A stretch of DNA of 64,000 bases from Aminobacter aganoensis (lineage in GTDB: Bacteria; Pseudomonadota; Alphaproteobacteria; Rhizobiales; Rhizobiaceae), in contig NZ_JACHOU010000018.1 of assembly GCF_014206975.1 (NCBI RefSeq), positions 1 to 64,000 of the forward strand, written 5' to 3'. Below, piece by piece: positions 8,466 to 17,268 of the stretch. Each line of letters begins with the position of its first letter. Position 1 is the first letter of the stretch. Under the pieces are notes generated by a model. It was not told where the DNA came from. It searched no databases and saw only the letters and a list, made by a program, of their open reading frames with translations. Position numbers and translations under genes: made by a program.

Positions 8466-8689
8466 CAGGCGCTGCCCTTCGCTGCAGACACGGGACTTCC
8501 CCGGCCGTTGAAATAGGGCACGAAGAACATGTAGATGCCGGTCGGGATCAGCACGAAGAGCGGCGGAAGCGGCAGGTAGTAGGACCACTCGGGCAAGGTG
8601 GTGACGGCCATGCCGGCGAAGATCGATGCGACGGCCAGGCAGAAGACGAGCGACGTCCAGCGGTGGATGGTGCGGATCACAGAGTTCAT
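8465..8689 (-). CDS. Small two-helix membrane protein
   Basis: A 74-residue protein with two hydrophobic segments: RWTSLVFCLAVASIFAGMAV (about 10-29) and PLPPLFVLIPTGIYMFFVPY (about 39-58). It resembles small unknown membrane proteins found in ArsR-SRPBCC operons. It is the third gene of a four- or five-gene minus-strand operon and overlaps DUF1801 by one base. Confidence 0.7.
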   Translation of the reverse strand: MNSVIRTIHRWTSLVFCLAVASIFAGMAVTTLPEWSYYLPLPPLFVLIPTGIYMFFVPYFNGRGSPVSAAKGSA

Positions 8690-8731
8690 GGCAATGCTCC
8701 GGGATTTCGATGTGGTTGCGGGGGTGCGCGG

Positions 8732-9142
8732 TCAGTCCAGCTTCGAGACGACGTTGCCCAACGCGTCGAAGAAGCGCGGCCAGCCGACGGTGGCGCCCTG
8801 GAAGTAGGATTTCTGGGCGGTGGTGAAGCCGCGCTGTTCCATGCGCAGGCTGGTGCCCGACGCGGTGGGGGCGAGCGTCCAGGTGACGATGCTGCGGAGG
8901 TCCTTGGTGTCCCAACGATAGGCCAGCGCGCGGTTCTCCTCGACCGTCTCGACCTGGCAATCGACCTGGCCCCAGTCGGCGGAGAGCGTGAAGCGGCGGC
9001 TGGCCTCGGCGGCGAAATCGTTGTTCATCAGCCATTCGGCGATGAGATGCGGCTGGGTCAGCGCGCGCCAGAGCTTTTCGGGCGGATAGGGAAAATCGCG
9101 CTCGACCACGACCGAGCGCGTGGTTTCCATGGTTTCGGTCAT
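8732..9142 (-). CDS. SRPBCC (AHSA1-type) domain protein
   Basis: A 136-residue protein. VVVERDFPYPPEKLWRALTQPHLIAEWL and VTWTLAPTASGTSLRMEQRGF mark the START/Bet v1-like AHSA1 fold, a hydrophobic ligand cavity. It overlaps the ArsR gene by four bases (ATGA). ArsR-SRPBCC pairs are widespread; the SRPBCC partner's ligand is generally unknown. Confidence 0.88.
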   Translation of the reverse strand: MTETMETTRSVVVERDFPYPPEKLWRALTQPHLIAEWLMNNDFAAEASRRFTLSADWGQVDCQVETVEENRALAYRWDTKDLRSIVTWTLAPTASGTSLRMEQRGFTTAQKSYFQGATVGWPRFFDALGNVVSKLD

Positions 9143-9462
9143 TGGTCCATCCTCCTGAGCAGGTTGTCGAGATCGTCGAAGCGGTCGTTCCAGAAACCGG
9201 ACATCTCGCTGGTCCAGTCGACCAGCGTCCTGAGCGCGGCACGCTCGGCGCTGTAGTAGGTGTAGCGGCCTTCGTGCCGGTCGCGCACCAGGCCTGCGGA
9301 CTTCAGCACCTTGAGGTGCCTGGAGACCACCGGCTGCGAGACGCCGGCGCCGGAGAGCAGCCCGACGACCGTCGTGTCGCCCTCGCGGCAGAGACGCTCG
9401 AAGAGCCCGCGGCGGGTGGGGTCGGACAGCGCCCGGAACATCGCGTCGTGAATTTCAGACAT
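9139..9462 (-). CDS. ArsR-family winged-helix repressor
   Basis: A 107-residue protein with the family pattern FRALSDPTRRGLFERLCREG, VSQPVVSRHLKVLKSAGLV (recognition helix) and RHEGRYTYYSAERAALR. No Cys metal site is visible in the DNA-binding helix, so it is probably not a metal sensor. GTG at 9465 could add one residue. The large inverted repeat immediately upstream is its likely operator, implying self-regulation of the operon running to DUF1801 and perhaps GNAT. Confidence 0.9.
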   Translation of the reverse strand: MSEIHDAMFRALSDPTRRGLFERLCREGDTTVVGLLSGAGVSQPVVSRHLKVLKSAGLVRDRHEGRYTYYSAERAALRTLVDWTSEMSGFWNDRFDDLDNLLRRMDQ

Positions 9463-9463
9463 C

Positions 9464-9513
9464 ACTCATACCTATCTGGCTATGCGATGACACATAGCCA
9501 TATAGGTATGAGT
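9464..9513. promoter_or_regulatory. 50-bp inverted repeat, probable ArsR operator
   Basis: ACTCATACCTAT (9464-9475) is a perfect 12-bp complement of ATAGGTATGAGT (9502-9513). Inside it, GCTATG (9479-9484) pairs with CATAGC (9493-9498). The left end touches the ArsR start codon. It could hold two nested sites or form a cruciform. Confidence 0.75.
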
Positions 9514-9598
9514 ATGTCAAGGAGACGACGACCGCCGAAGGGCATGATCCATTTTGGTAGCCCTTGCGAATGGCCGGGCCGCTGTTGCACAACGGGGC

Positions 9599-10072
9599 AT
9601 GTCCAAGACCACTCCCGCCACGCTCGCGCTGACCAAGTCGGGCATAGCCTTCACCGTCGCCACCTATGACTACGATTCCGGTGCCGAGCGCGTCGGGCTG
9701 CAGGCGGCCGAGGCGATGGGGGTTGCGCCTGGCATCGTGCTCAAGACGCTGATGGTCGAGGTCGACGGCAAGCCGGCCTGCGTGGTGGTGCCCTCCGACC
9801 AGGAGGTCAACATGAAGAAGGTCGCCGCCGCCTTCGGCGGCAAGGCGGCGCAGATGATGAAGCCGGTCGATGCCGAGCGGCTGACCGGCTACAAGGTCGG
9901 CGGCATCTCGCCCTTCGGCCAGCGCAAGCAGGTGCCGACGGCGGTCGAGGAGATGGCGACGCTGGAGGACGAGATCTACCTCAATGGCGGCCAGAGGGGC
10001 CTTCAGATACGCATGCGCCCCGACGACCTGATCGCAGCGCTCGGCGCCAGGGCGGCCGACCTCATCCGCTGA
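9599..10072 (+). CDS. ybaK: Cys-tRNA(Pro) deacylase, YbaK/EbsC family
   Basis: A 157-residue YbaK-fold protein. TYDYDSGAERVGLQAAEAMGV, VLKTLMVEVDGKPACVVVPSD (with the catalytic-lysine strand LKTL), AAQMMKPVDAERLTGYKVGGISPFGQR and the final NGGQRGLQIRMRPDDLI are all diagnostic. Known members hydrolyse Cys-tRNA(Pro) made by mischarging of prolyl-tRNA synthetase. Start ATG at 9599. Confidence 0.92.
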   Translation: MSKTTPATLALTKSGIAFTVATYDYDSGAERVGLQAAEAMGVAPGIVLKTLMVEVDGKPACVVVPSDQEVNMKKVAAAFGGKAAQMMKPVDAERLTGYKVGGISPFGQRKQVPTAVEEMATLEDEIYLNGGQRGLQIRMRPDDLIAALGARAADLIR

Positions 10073-10078
10073 CCCGCG

Positions 10079-11731
10079 TCATTTGCGGGCATCGATGAAA
10101 TGCTGCTTCAGCCTGGCGACGGCATCGGGAGTCCAGCCCTCGATGTCGGCAACCTGCATCCAGGCATCGATGTAGTGCTCGGCAGCGTAGACGTGGCCAT
10201 GGCCGATGGGCGCGGTGGTGGCCATGGCGATGTCGAGCGTCAGCTGGAGGAAGGTGACGACCGGGTACCAGCGAAGCTCGGGCGACACGTCGGGCCCGCG
10301 CGGCGTCTTCATCCAGTCGGGCTCGCGGTAGAGCGCACGCGGCTCGTAGAAGACGATCGGGTCCGAGGCGTATTGCAGGTAGACGAGGCGCAGCGGACCC
10401 CAGCTGGCGCCCGGAATGTCGAGCGCGTTCTTCTGGGCGGTGAAGCGGACATAGGAGCCGTCGCGGAACTCGGGCAGCCATGCCGGCGTGCCGGGATTGC
10501 GGCCGTCGGTGATCGAGCGCCAGATGCGGCTGGCGAAGGGCGGGCCGCTGAGCAGGGCGCCCTGATATGGGTCGCCAAGGACCTCGAACAGTTCGTTGGA
10601 CAGCTCGGTGCTGAGGGCGCCGAGGCTGAGGCCGAAGAGGTAGAGTTTCGGGCGCGTTTCGCGGGGCAGGGTGCGCCAGTGGCCGTAGACCTCGGAAAAC
10701 AGCGCGCGCGACTGCTCGGCGCCGTAGCCGGGCTCGACCAGCAGCGACAGCCAACTGGCGAGGTAGGAATACTGGGTGGCGACGCTGGCGACATCGCCAT
10801 CGTGCAGGAACTCGATCGGGTCGAGGGCCTGTTCGTCGACCCAACCGGTGCCGGTGGGCGTGACGATGACCAGCGTCGAGCGTTCGAAGCCGCCGGCGCG
10901 CTTGAGTTCCTCCAGAGCGAGCTTGGCGCGCTGCTGCGGCGTGTCGCCCGATTGAAGCCCGACATAGACGCGGACCGGCTCCAGGGCCGGTTTTCCGGTG
11001 AGCTTGCCGATGTCGGCTGCGGTCGGGCCGGTGGCGATGTAGGAGCGGCCCATGCGGCCGAGATCCTGCCAGCGGACCAGCGAAGCGGTGCTGCCGGTCT
11101 TGCCCGGTTCGGTCGGCTGCTGCGTCTCCGGCGGCATCAGCGCGTCGAGGCGCTGGAACGAGCTGTCCATCACGCGCAGCCCGTAGCGGAAGATGATGCC
11201 GTCGGCGGCCGACCAGAACAGCAGCACTGCAATGGTGGTGCCGATGACATAGGAGACGCGCGTCGGCACGAAGCGGCGCAGCTTCTCAGAGACGAAGATC
11301 AGCGTCAGCTTGAACAGCCGGCCAAGCGTCACGAGCACGACGAAGGTGACGAGCGCGATGGCGCCGACTTCCAGCGGGTGGGCGGTGTCGACCGGGTCGA
11401 GCTGCATCAGGCCGCGAATCGAATTCTGCCATTCCGAGGCGCGCCACAGGAACACCAGGCCGACGATGCCGCAGGCGATGGCGGCAACAAGCTTGCCGCC
11501 GACCAGGATGCGCGCCTTGAGTTCAGGCAGCTCGAGGTAGCGCCACAGCCAGCGCAGGAAGAAGCCGCAGCCATAGCCGACGGCGGCGGAAAGGCCCGAG
11601 AGCACGCCCTGGGTCAGGTAGGTGCGCGGGATCAGCGTCGGGGTCAGCGATGCCGCGAAGAACAGCGTTCCCAACAGCAGGCCGGTGGTCGAAAACGAAT
11701 ACCAGTACCTGACGACCCAGTTCCGCAGCAT
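10079..11731 (-). CDS. Membrane-anchored alpha/beta hydrolase (Abhydrolase_9)
   Basis: A 550-residue protein. Five hydrophobic segments lie in the N-terminal 190 residues, matching the Abhydrolase_9_N domain. A cytoplasmic or periplasmic hydrolase domain follows, with nucleophile elbow YLFGLSLGALSTE (Ser near residue 374) and a late catalytic His in IGHGHVYAAEHYIDAW. The substrate is unknown; some family members are suggested to act on lipids. It is convergent with ybaK, with a gap of six bases. Confidence 0.85.
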   Translation of the reverse strand: MLRNWVVRYWYSFSTTGLLLGTLFFAASLTPTLIPRTYLTQGVLSGLSAAVGYGCGFFLRWLWRYLELPELKARILVGGKLVAAIACGIVGLVFLWRASEWQNSIRGLMQLDPVDTAHPLEVGAIALVTFVVLVTLGRLFKLTLIFVSEKLRRFVPTRVSYVIGTTIAVLLFWSAADGIIFRYGLRVMDSSFQRLDALMPPETQQPTEPGKTGSTASLVRWQDLGRMGRSYIATGPTAADIGKLTGKPALEPVRVYVGLQSGDTPQQRAKLALEELKRAGGFERSTLVIVTPTGTGWVDEQALDPIEFLHDGDVASVATQYSYLASWLSLLVEPGYGAEQSRALFSEVYGHWRTLPRETRPKLYLFGLSLGALSTELSNELFEVLGDPYQGALLSGPPFASRIWRSITDGRNPGTPAWLPEFRDGSYVRFTAQKNALDIPGASWGPLRLVYLQYASDPIVFYEPRALYREPDWMKTPRGPDVSPELRWYPVVTFLQLTLDIAMATTAPIGHGHVYAAEHYIDAWMQVADIEGWTPDAVARLKQHFIDARK

Positions 11732-11836
11732 CTTCAGTGCCCCTCATGCATGTCGGGGCAACTTGCCTCGGGCCCGGCGTGCAGGCAATGGCACAGCGTC
11801 CAGATCTGCGGGACAGGCTGTGTCGAGCCTAGCGCC

Positions 11837-12157
11837 CTCGTGGTTCGACAGGCTCACCATGAGGGCTACTGGCGCGCCTCACCATGAGGGCTACTGGCGC
11901 GCCTCACCGTGAGGGCTACTGGCGCGCCTCACCATGAGGGCTACTGGCGCGCCTCACCGTGAGGGCTGCTGGCGCGCCTCACCGTGAGGCTGCTGGCGCG
12001 CCTCACCGTGAGGGCTGCTGGCGCGCCTCACCGTGAGGGTTGCTGGCGCGCTTCACCGTGAAGGCTACTGAAGCGCTTCATAATGAGGGCTGAGGTGCTT
12101 GGTGCGGCCGACCCAAAATCCTCATGGTGAGCCTGTCGAACCATGGGATTTTGGGTC
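11837..12157. repeat. 25-bp tandem repeat flanked by inverted arms
   Basis: From 11853 to 12076 a unit of 25 bases (starting CTCACCATGAGGGCTACTGG and ending CGCGC) is repeated nine times, with one 24-base unit at 11978-12001 and drift at the right end (TTCACCGTGAAGG). Each unit contains the imperfect palindrome CTCACCRTGAG and GGCGCGCC. The array is bracketed by opposite copies of TTCGACAGGCTCACCATGAG (left 11843-11862; right, inverted, 12121-12140). The right arm is itself within a hairpin GACCCAAAATCC/GGATTTTGGGTC. No gene is visible in 11732-12170. Confidence 0.93.
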
Positions 12158-12170
12158 CATCGCGAGGGTA

Positions 12171-14081
12171 TTAGTCGACGCCGATGCCGCGGGCCTTCAG
12201 CGCCTCCGTGATCTCGTCGAGGATGACGGGATCGTCGATGGTTGCCGGCATCTTCCATTCCTCGCGGTCGGCGATCTTCTGCATGGTGCCGCGCAGGATC
12301 TTGCCCGAGCGCGTCTTGGGCAGGCGCTTGATGGTGACGACCGTCTTGAAGGCGGCGACCGGGCCGATGCGGTCGCGGACCAGGCCGACGACCTCCTTCT
12401 CGATGGCGCCAGTGTCGCGGACGACGCCGGAGTTGAGCACGATGAAGCCGCACGGGATCTGGCCCTTCATCGCATCGGCGATGCCGATGACGGCGCATTC
12501 GGCGACGTCGGGATGCTCGGCCACGACCTCCTCCATGCCGCCTGTCGACAGGCGGTGGCCGGCGACGTTGATGATGTCGTCGGTGCGGGCCATGATGAAG
12601 AGGTAGTTTTCGTCGTCGACGAAGCCGGCGTCCGCCGTCTTGTAGTAGCCGGGGAACTCGGCGAGGTAGGCGTTGAAGAAGCGCTCGTCGGCATGCCACA
12701 GCGTCGGCAGGCAGCCGGGCGGCAGCGGCAGCTTGACCACGACGTTGCCGAGCGTGCCGTGCGGCACCTCATGGCCGGCGTCGTCGAGCACGCGCACGTC
12801 GTAGCCGGGCATCGGCACGCAGGGCGAGCCGTACTTGACCGGCAGCAGGCCGAGCCCGACCGGGTTCTGGCTGATCGGATGTCCGGTCTCGGTCTGCCAC
12901 CAATGGTCGATGACCGGCACGCCGAGCTTGAGCTCGGCCCATTTGATGGTCTCGGGGTCGGCGCGCTCGCCGGCGAGGAACAGGGTGCGGAACTTCGACA
13001 GGTCGTATTGCGGCACGAAGGTGCCTTGGGGGTCTTCCTTCTTGATGGCGCGGAAGGCGGTGGGGGCGGTGAACAGGGCGACGACGCCGTGTTCCGAAAT
13101 GACACGCCAGAACGTGCCGGCGTCGGGCGTGCCGACCGGCTTGCCCTCGAACAGGATGGTGGTGGCGCCGTGCAGCAGCGGGGCATAGACGATGTAGGAA
13201 TGGCCGACGACCCAGCCGACGTCGGAGGCGGCCCAGAACACCTCGCCGGGCTTGACGCCGAATTCGTTCTCCATCGTCCATTTGAGTGCGACCATGTGGC
13301 CGCCATTGTCGCGCACGACGCCCTTGGGCTGGCCGGTGGTGCCGGAGGTGTAGAGCACATAGAGCGGATCGGTGGCGAGAACCGGCACGCAGTCGACCTT
13401 GCGGCCGGCAGCCCTGGCAGCGCTGACGGCCTCGGCATAGTCGAGGTCGCGGCCGGCGACGAGATCGCAGGTCAGCTGCGGCCGCTGCAGGACGACGCAC
13501 CGTTCCGGCTTGTGGGCGGAAAGCTCGATGGCGCCGTCGAGCAGCGGCTTGTAGGCGATGACGCGGCCCGGCTCGATGCCGCAGGAGGCCGAAATGATCA
13601 GCTTGGGCGTGGCGTCGTCGATGCGGGTGGCGAGTTCCTTGGCGGCGAAGCCGCCAAACACCACCGAATGGATGGCGCCGAGGCGGGCGCAGGCGAGCAT
13701 GGCGAAGGCTGCTTCGGCGACCATCGGCATGTAGATGATGACGCGGTCGCCCTTGCCGACGCCCTGGTCGGCGAGCACGGCGGCCAGGGCCGTGACCTCG
13801 GCGAGCACGCCGGCATAGGTGAATTTCTTCTGGGTGCCGGTGATGGGACTGTCGTGGATCAGCGCCACCTGCTCGGCGCGGCCGCCCTCGACGTGGCGGT
13901 CGAGCGCGTTCCAGCAGGTGTTGCACTCGGCGCCTGAGAACCACTGGCCGTAGACGCCGCCTTCGGCATCGAACACCTTGTCCCAGGGCTTGAACCAGTC
14001 GATGGCGCCCGCCGCCTCGGCCCAGAACGCCTCGGGGTTGCGGACCCAACCGTCATAGACCTCGTGATAGCGAGATGGCAT
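12171..14081 (-). CDS. prpE: Propionyl-CoA synthetase
   Basis: A 636-residue acyl-CoA synthetase of the AMP-forming superfamily. Motifs in order are YTSGTTGQPKGVVRD (P-loop, about 238), DHWWQTETGHPI (about 388) and ARTDDIINVAGHRLSTGG (hinge), with the catalytic lysine in KTRSGKILRGTM (about 598). The N-terminal YHEVYDGWVRNPEAFWAEAA is the ACAS_N domain. Length and GHPI after QTET favour propionyl-CoA over acetyl-CoA synthetase. It activates propionate for the methylcitrate or methylmalonyl route. A GGAAGGAGACGCC ribosome-binding site precedes the ATG. Confidence 0.9.
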   Translation of the reverse strand: MPSRYHEVYDGWVRNPEAFWAEAAGAIDWFKPWDKVFDAEGGVYGQWFSGAECNTCWNALDRHVEGGRAEQVALIHDSPITGTQKKFTYAGVLAEVTALAAVLADQGVGKGDRVIIYMPMVAEAAFAMLACARLGAIHSVVFGGFAAKELATRIDDATPKLIISASCGIEPGRVIAYKPLLDGAIELSAHKPERCVVLQRPQLTCDLVAGRDLDYAEAVSAARAAGRKVDCVPVLATDPLYVLYTSGTTGQPKGVVRDNGGHMVALKWTMENEFGVKPGEVFWAASDVGWVVGHSYIVYAPLLHGATTILFEGKPVGTPDAGTFWRVISEHGVVALFTAPTAFRAIKKEDPQGTFVPQYDLSKFRTLFLAGERADPETIKWAELKLGVPVIDHWWQTETGHPISQNPVGLGLLPVKYGSPCVPMPGYDVRVLDDAGHEVPHGTLGNVVVKLPLPPGCLPTLWHADERFFNAYLAEFPGYYKTADAGFVDDENYLFIMARTDDIINVAGHRLSTGGMEEVVAEHPDVAECAVIGIADAMKGQIPCGFIVLNSGVVRDTGAIEKEVVGLVRDRIGPVAAFKTVVTIKRLPKTRSGKILRGTMQKIADREEWKMPATIDDPVILDEITEALKARGIGVD

Positions 14082-14337
14082 GGCGTCTCCTTCCCAGGAT
14101 ATTGGCCCTTCAGGGCGTCTCGTTTGGTTGGTCTTGTAACCGCCTGTGCCGCGCGGCGTCCATTTGACCTTGGTTTAACTGCCGGCCAGCAAAGCCGATC
14201 TGGCCCGGAATTCCGATGCGGTTTTGCGCACGCCGGGTGTTCGCCTGATGTAGCGCGCGCTGCTGCCTGTTGGCGGTCACGATAGCAGATTGCCGGCGGC
14301 ACTTTGACAGGGGCGCGGGAAGTTGATCAAAGGCGGC

Positions 14338-14493
14338 ATGTCGAAGGCGCTGTCGCTCATCATCCTGGCCATCATGGCGATCCAGATCCTCAAGCCGCTT
14401 GGCCTGCCTGGACTGAGGCAGCGCCGCGATTTCTGGAAGCTGGCGGTGCTGGCGCTGGCGGCGATCTCGATAACCGCGCTGCTGGGGCACTAG
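14338..14493 (+). CDS. Small conserved membrane protein
   Basis: A 51-residue ORF, MSKALSLIIMAIMAIQILKP-type with one difference at residue 10 (L), then LGLPGLRQRRDFWKLAVLAL and a hydrophobic end. It has two membrane segments split by a basic loop. The composition and codon use look genuine, and the form matches small unnamed membrane proteins common in Mesorhizobium. It overlaps the TauE stop by four bases on the opposite strand. Function unknown. Confidence 0.6.
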   Translation: MSKALSLIILAIMAIQILKPLGLPGLRQRRDFWKLAVLALAAISITALLGH

Positions 14494-15245
14494 AGCGCCG
14501 AGGCGAGGCCCTGCCATGAAATGTGCGCGCCGAGCAAAGCCAGCCCGGCAAAGAACCAGCGCCTGAAGGTTTCCGGATCGATGCGGCTGCGCAGCCAGCC
14601 GCCCAGCCACATGCCGGCCAGCGCCGGCACGATGGCGTAGCCGGAGAGGCCCATCGACTGGAGCGGAATGGCGCCGTTCCACCACAGGCCGATGCCGAGG
14701 GCGACCGTGGACACGGTGAAGGACAGGCCGAGCGCCTGGACGAGGTCGTCGCGGCCGAGGCCGAGCCCGCCGAGATAGGGCACGGCCGGGATGACGAAGA
14801 CGCCCGTCGCGCCGGTCATGATGCCGGTTGCGGTGCCGACGAGCGGGCCGGCCCAGCGTTCGGCCCGGGCCGGCACGGCCATGCGCAGCCGGAGCAGGCC
14901 GAGGGCGGCATAGGCGAGCAGGATCAGGCCGAGCCCCGACGTGACGATTGTGGTGTAGCTGCTGGTGATCAGGCCGGCGGAGGCGATCGTCGCCAGGAAG
15001 ACGGCAAGCATCATCGGCCGCAGGCGACGCAGCAGGGCGGTGACGTCGGGGCCGGCGAGCAATTGCCAGACATTGGTGACGAAGGAGGGCAGGAGCAGGA
15101 TGGCAGCCGCATCTGCCGGCAGCATCACCAGCCCGAGCAGGCCCATGGCGACGGTCGGCAGTCCGAGGCCGACGACGCCCTTGACCAGCCCGGCAAGGAC
15201 GAAGATGGCACCGATGACGATGAGGAGAAGATAGGGCTCGGGCAT
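14490..15245 (-). CDS. TauE/SafE family anion permease
   Basis: A 251-residue protein with about eight membrane segments. It has the family glycine repeat GAIFVLAGLVKGVVGLGLPT near the N-terminus, and TATGIMTGATGVFVIPAVPYL in the second half, the inverted-repeat layout of TauE/SafE sulfite or organosulfonate exporters. The true ion is not known. The longer reading frame upstream is antisense to the amidotransferase and was rejected. Confidence 0.88.
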   Translation of the reverse strand: MPEPYLLLIVIGAIFVLAGLVKGVVGLGLPTVAMGLLGLVMLPADAAAILLLPSFVTNVWQLLAGPDVTALLRRLRPMMLAVFLATIASAGLITSSYTTIVTSGLGLILLAYAALGLLRLRMAVPARAERWAGPLVGTATGIMTGATGVFVIPAVPYLGGLGLGRDDLVQALGLSFTVSTVALGIGLWWNGAIPLQSMGLSGYAIVPALAGMWLGGWLRSRIDPETFRRWFFAGLALLGAHISWQGLASAL

Positions 15246-15425
15246 CGGGCGAGGATGCAATGGCAGGGCGGCAGTGACAATGGGGAGCGGACGATCGGAG
15301 ACGGGGCACGCGGCGGCAACTCTGATTCGCGCTGGTCCTGCCTCAACGTTTTGGCGGCTGTGCCTCATGATCGGGGGGCGGGATCGGCCATTGTTGTCGG
15401 GATCGGAGATGGTCGAGGGCAGCGC

Positions 15426-16142
15426 ATGAAAATCCTGGTTTTCCAGCACCTGAAGGTCGAGCACAGCGGCGTGTTCGGCGAATTCTGGCGCGAGGCCGGA
15501 CATGAGGAGCATGTCGTCGAGCTGGATGAGGGCGAAGCGATCCCCGATCTCGACGGCTTCGACATGCTGGCCGTGATGGGCGGGCCGATGGATGTGTGGC
15601 AGGAAGACGAGCACCCCTGGCTCGTGCCGGAGAAGGCGGCCATCCGGCGCTGGGTGCGCGAGCTTGGGCGACCCTATCTCGGCATCTGCCTGGGGCACCA
15701 GCTGCTGGCCGATGCGCTGGGCGGCAAGGTCGGGCTGATGAAGATGCCCGAGGTCGGGCTGGCATCGGTGGAGCTCACGGCGGCAGGCCAAGGCGACCCG
15801 CTGTTTGCCGGCGTCGCGGCGTCGCTCGAGACGCTGCAATGGCATGGCGCGGAGGTGTCCGGCCTGCCCGTGGGCGGCGAGGTGCTGGCCGGCAACGCCG
15901 CCTGCGCCATCCAGGCGCTGCGCGTCGGAGCGCGCGCCTATGGCTTCCAGTATCACATGGAGATCACCGACAGGACGGTGGCCGACTGGTCGCAGATCCC
16001 GGAATACAAGACGAGCCTGGAACGCGCGCTGGGTGCTCAGGCCGCGGCGCGGCTGGGCGAGACGGTCAAGCCGCATCTCAACGGCTTCCGCGCCACCGCA
16101 AGGCGGATCAACGACAATTTCTTCGGAGCCACTGCCCGCTAG
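15426..16142 (+). CDS. Class I glutamine amidotransferase (GMP-synthase-like)
   Basis: A 238-residue protein. The nucleophile motif LGICLGHQLLADALGG (Cys near residue 83) and the catalytic His in YGFQYHMEIT (near 176) identify a class I amidotransferase fold. Stand-alone members of this kind have been linked to gamma-glutamyl ligation or hydrolysis and to polyamine use, but nothing here narrows it. It is divergent from the TauE gene, with 180 bases between. Its start follows GGGCAGCGC. Confidence 0.87.
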   Translation: MKILVFQHLKVEHSGVFGEFWREAGHEEHVVELDEGEAIPDLDGFDMLAVMGGPMDVWQEDEHPWLVPEKAAIRRWVRELGRPYLGICLGHQLLADALGGKVGLMKMPEVGLASVELTAAGQGDPLFAGVAASLETLQWHGAEVSGLPVGGEVLAGNAACAIQALRVGARAYGFQYHMEITDRTVADWSQIPEYKTSLERALGAQAAARLGETVKPHLNGFRATARRINDNFFGATAR

Positions 16143-16412
16143 GGTGCCTGGCAGCCCAGCGGCGGCGGTACTCGCCGCCGTCCGGAGCAACCCCGGACGG
16201 ACCGACCGTCAAGGGGGCCCGCCGGGGCAAAACCCCATCCCAACCCCGGCGAGCCTTACCTGACCTCGAAAGGCCAGGCTCCGGCCATCGCCGGCCAAGG
16301 ATACCAAGCACGACGCATGCCAACGCGTTCTGTGCCGGAATGGGACGCTGGCCAGGTCTCCGCTGCCGGTGACGTGCTGGACTTGCCCACGGCATGCCGG
16401 TACGACGGCTTC

Positions 16413-16559
16413 ATGAAGCAGAACACCCTCTACCTCATCATCGGTGCCCTGGCCGTGGCCGTGATCGCGCTTGGCGTCTACATCTTCCGCGAGGAGACAA
16501 AGCCCAAGGGCGTCGAGCTGCGCATCGACGAAACGGGCATTTCAGTGCAGGAAAACTAG
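16413..16559 (+). CDS. Small single-pass membrane protein
   Basis: A 48-residue ORF with MKQNTLYLIIGALAVAVIAL as a membrane helix and a polar end (PKGVELRIDETGISVQEN). This size and layout (one N-terminal helix, short periplasmic beta strand) is common in rhizobia. The longer upstream frame is less likely. An inverted repeat (CCGTCCGG/CCCGGACGG, 16178-16201) lies in the 270-base gap before it. Function unknown. Confidence 0.6.
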   Translation: MKQNTLYLIIGALAVAVIALGVYIFREETKPKGVELRIDETGISVQEN

Positions 16560-16646
16560 GCACCGCCTGCCGGACACGACCGGGCCAGATGGAACGCTCC
16601 GCCGCTTCAGGTGTTGTCTCATGGCGAGACAAACCTGGAAGCCGCG

Positions 16647-16817
16647 ATGTTCGAGCTTTTGCAAAACCTGCTTGCTGCGGCCTTCCCGGGAAAGCCGGCA
16701 GACGAAGCCCATGACGCGGCCCTGGAAGAGGTGACCGCGGCCAGCGAACGGCTGCACCGCGATCTCGATACCTGTTTCCAGGCGATCCAGGACCAGATTT
16801 CCGATTTGCGGCGATAG
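16647..16817 (+). CDS. Hypothetical small protein
   Basis: A 56-residue ORF (MFELLQNLLAAAFPGKPADE...ERLHRDLDTCFQAIQDQISD) predicted to be helical and mildly acidic. I recognise no domain. It is kept because the frame uses GC-rich codons like its neighbours and fills an otherwise empty gap between two genes; an in-frame start at 16611 is possible. Confidence 0.4.
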   Translation: MFELLQNLLAAAFPGKPADEAHDAALEEVTAASERLHRDLDTCFQAIQDQISDLRR

Positions 16818-16846
16818 GTGCCGGCATTCGCCCGTGGCCTGGGCGA

Positions 16847-17101
16847 TCAGTCCTTGTCGGTGATGAGGACGCTTGCGTCGCGCGCGGCTGCGATGAAGGC
16901 GCGCCGGGCAGCCATGACCGGCCTTTCGCCCGACATGGCATCCGAACATGCCTGGAGGGCGGCGCGATGCTTGGGGCCGCGCTTGCCGGGCCAGTTGTTG
17001 AGCAGGAAGGCCGACGCCTCCTTGGCGGTGCGGAGAATGAGCGGGGTGCCGGCCGGATCGCTCTTCACGGTGACGGGGGTTTCAAATCTGATATTTTCCA
17101 T
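16847..17101 (-). CDS. DUF982 domain-containing protein
   Basis: An 84-residue protein with the DUF982 pattern: PVTVKSDPAGTPLILRTAKE, AFLLNNWPGKRGPKHRAALQA and AARRAFIAAARDASV. This family is almost confined to Rhizobiales and usually occurs in many paralogues; its role is unknown. It is a monocistronic gene in convergent position to the small ORF upstream. Confidence 0.85.
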   Translation of the reverse strand: MENIRFETPVTVKSDPAGTPLILRTAKEASAFLLNNWPGKRGPKHRAALQACSDAMSGERPVMAARRAFIAAARDASVLITDKD

Positions 17102-17268
17102 GGCTGCTCATACGCCAAAGCGGCGGGGGAAGCGAGGCATGTAACTGGGGATGTGCACGCTTGCCTGTTGCGGCTTCCCCGCCGTTGGATCATGCCAGAT
17201 TGACGGAGGCGAGCTTCCGTGTGGCAATGGCCGTGAAGTGGGGCCGTGAAGCGGCGGGCAGGACGTTG

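Noticed and set aside
10100-11887. Long reading frame antisense to the Abhydrolase_9 gene
   Set aside because: Low-complexity Arg/Gly/Asp composition, runs into the tandem repeat, no ribosome-binding site or family match.
11853-12076. CRISPR-like array
   Set aside because: The 25-bp units are directly joined with no spacers, and no cas genes are in the window.
14490-16190. A 566-codon frame as one long protein including TauE
   Set aside because: The first 315 codons are antisense to the amidotransferase; the TauE family start at MPEPYLL is clear.
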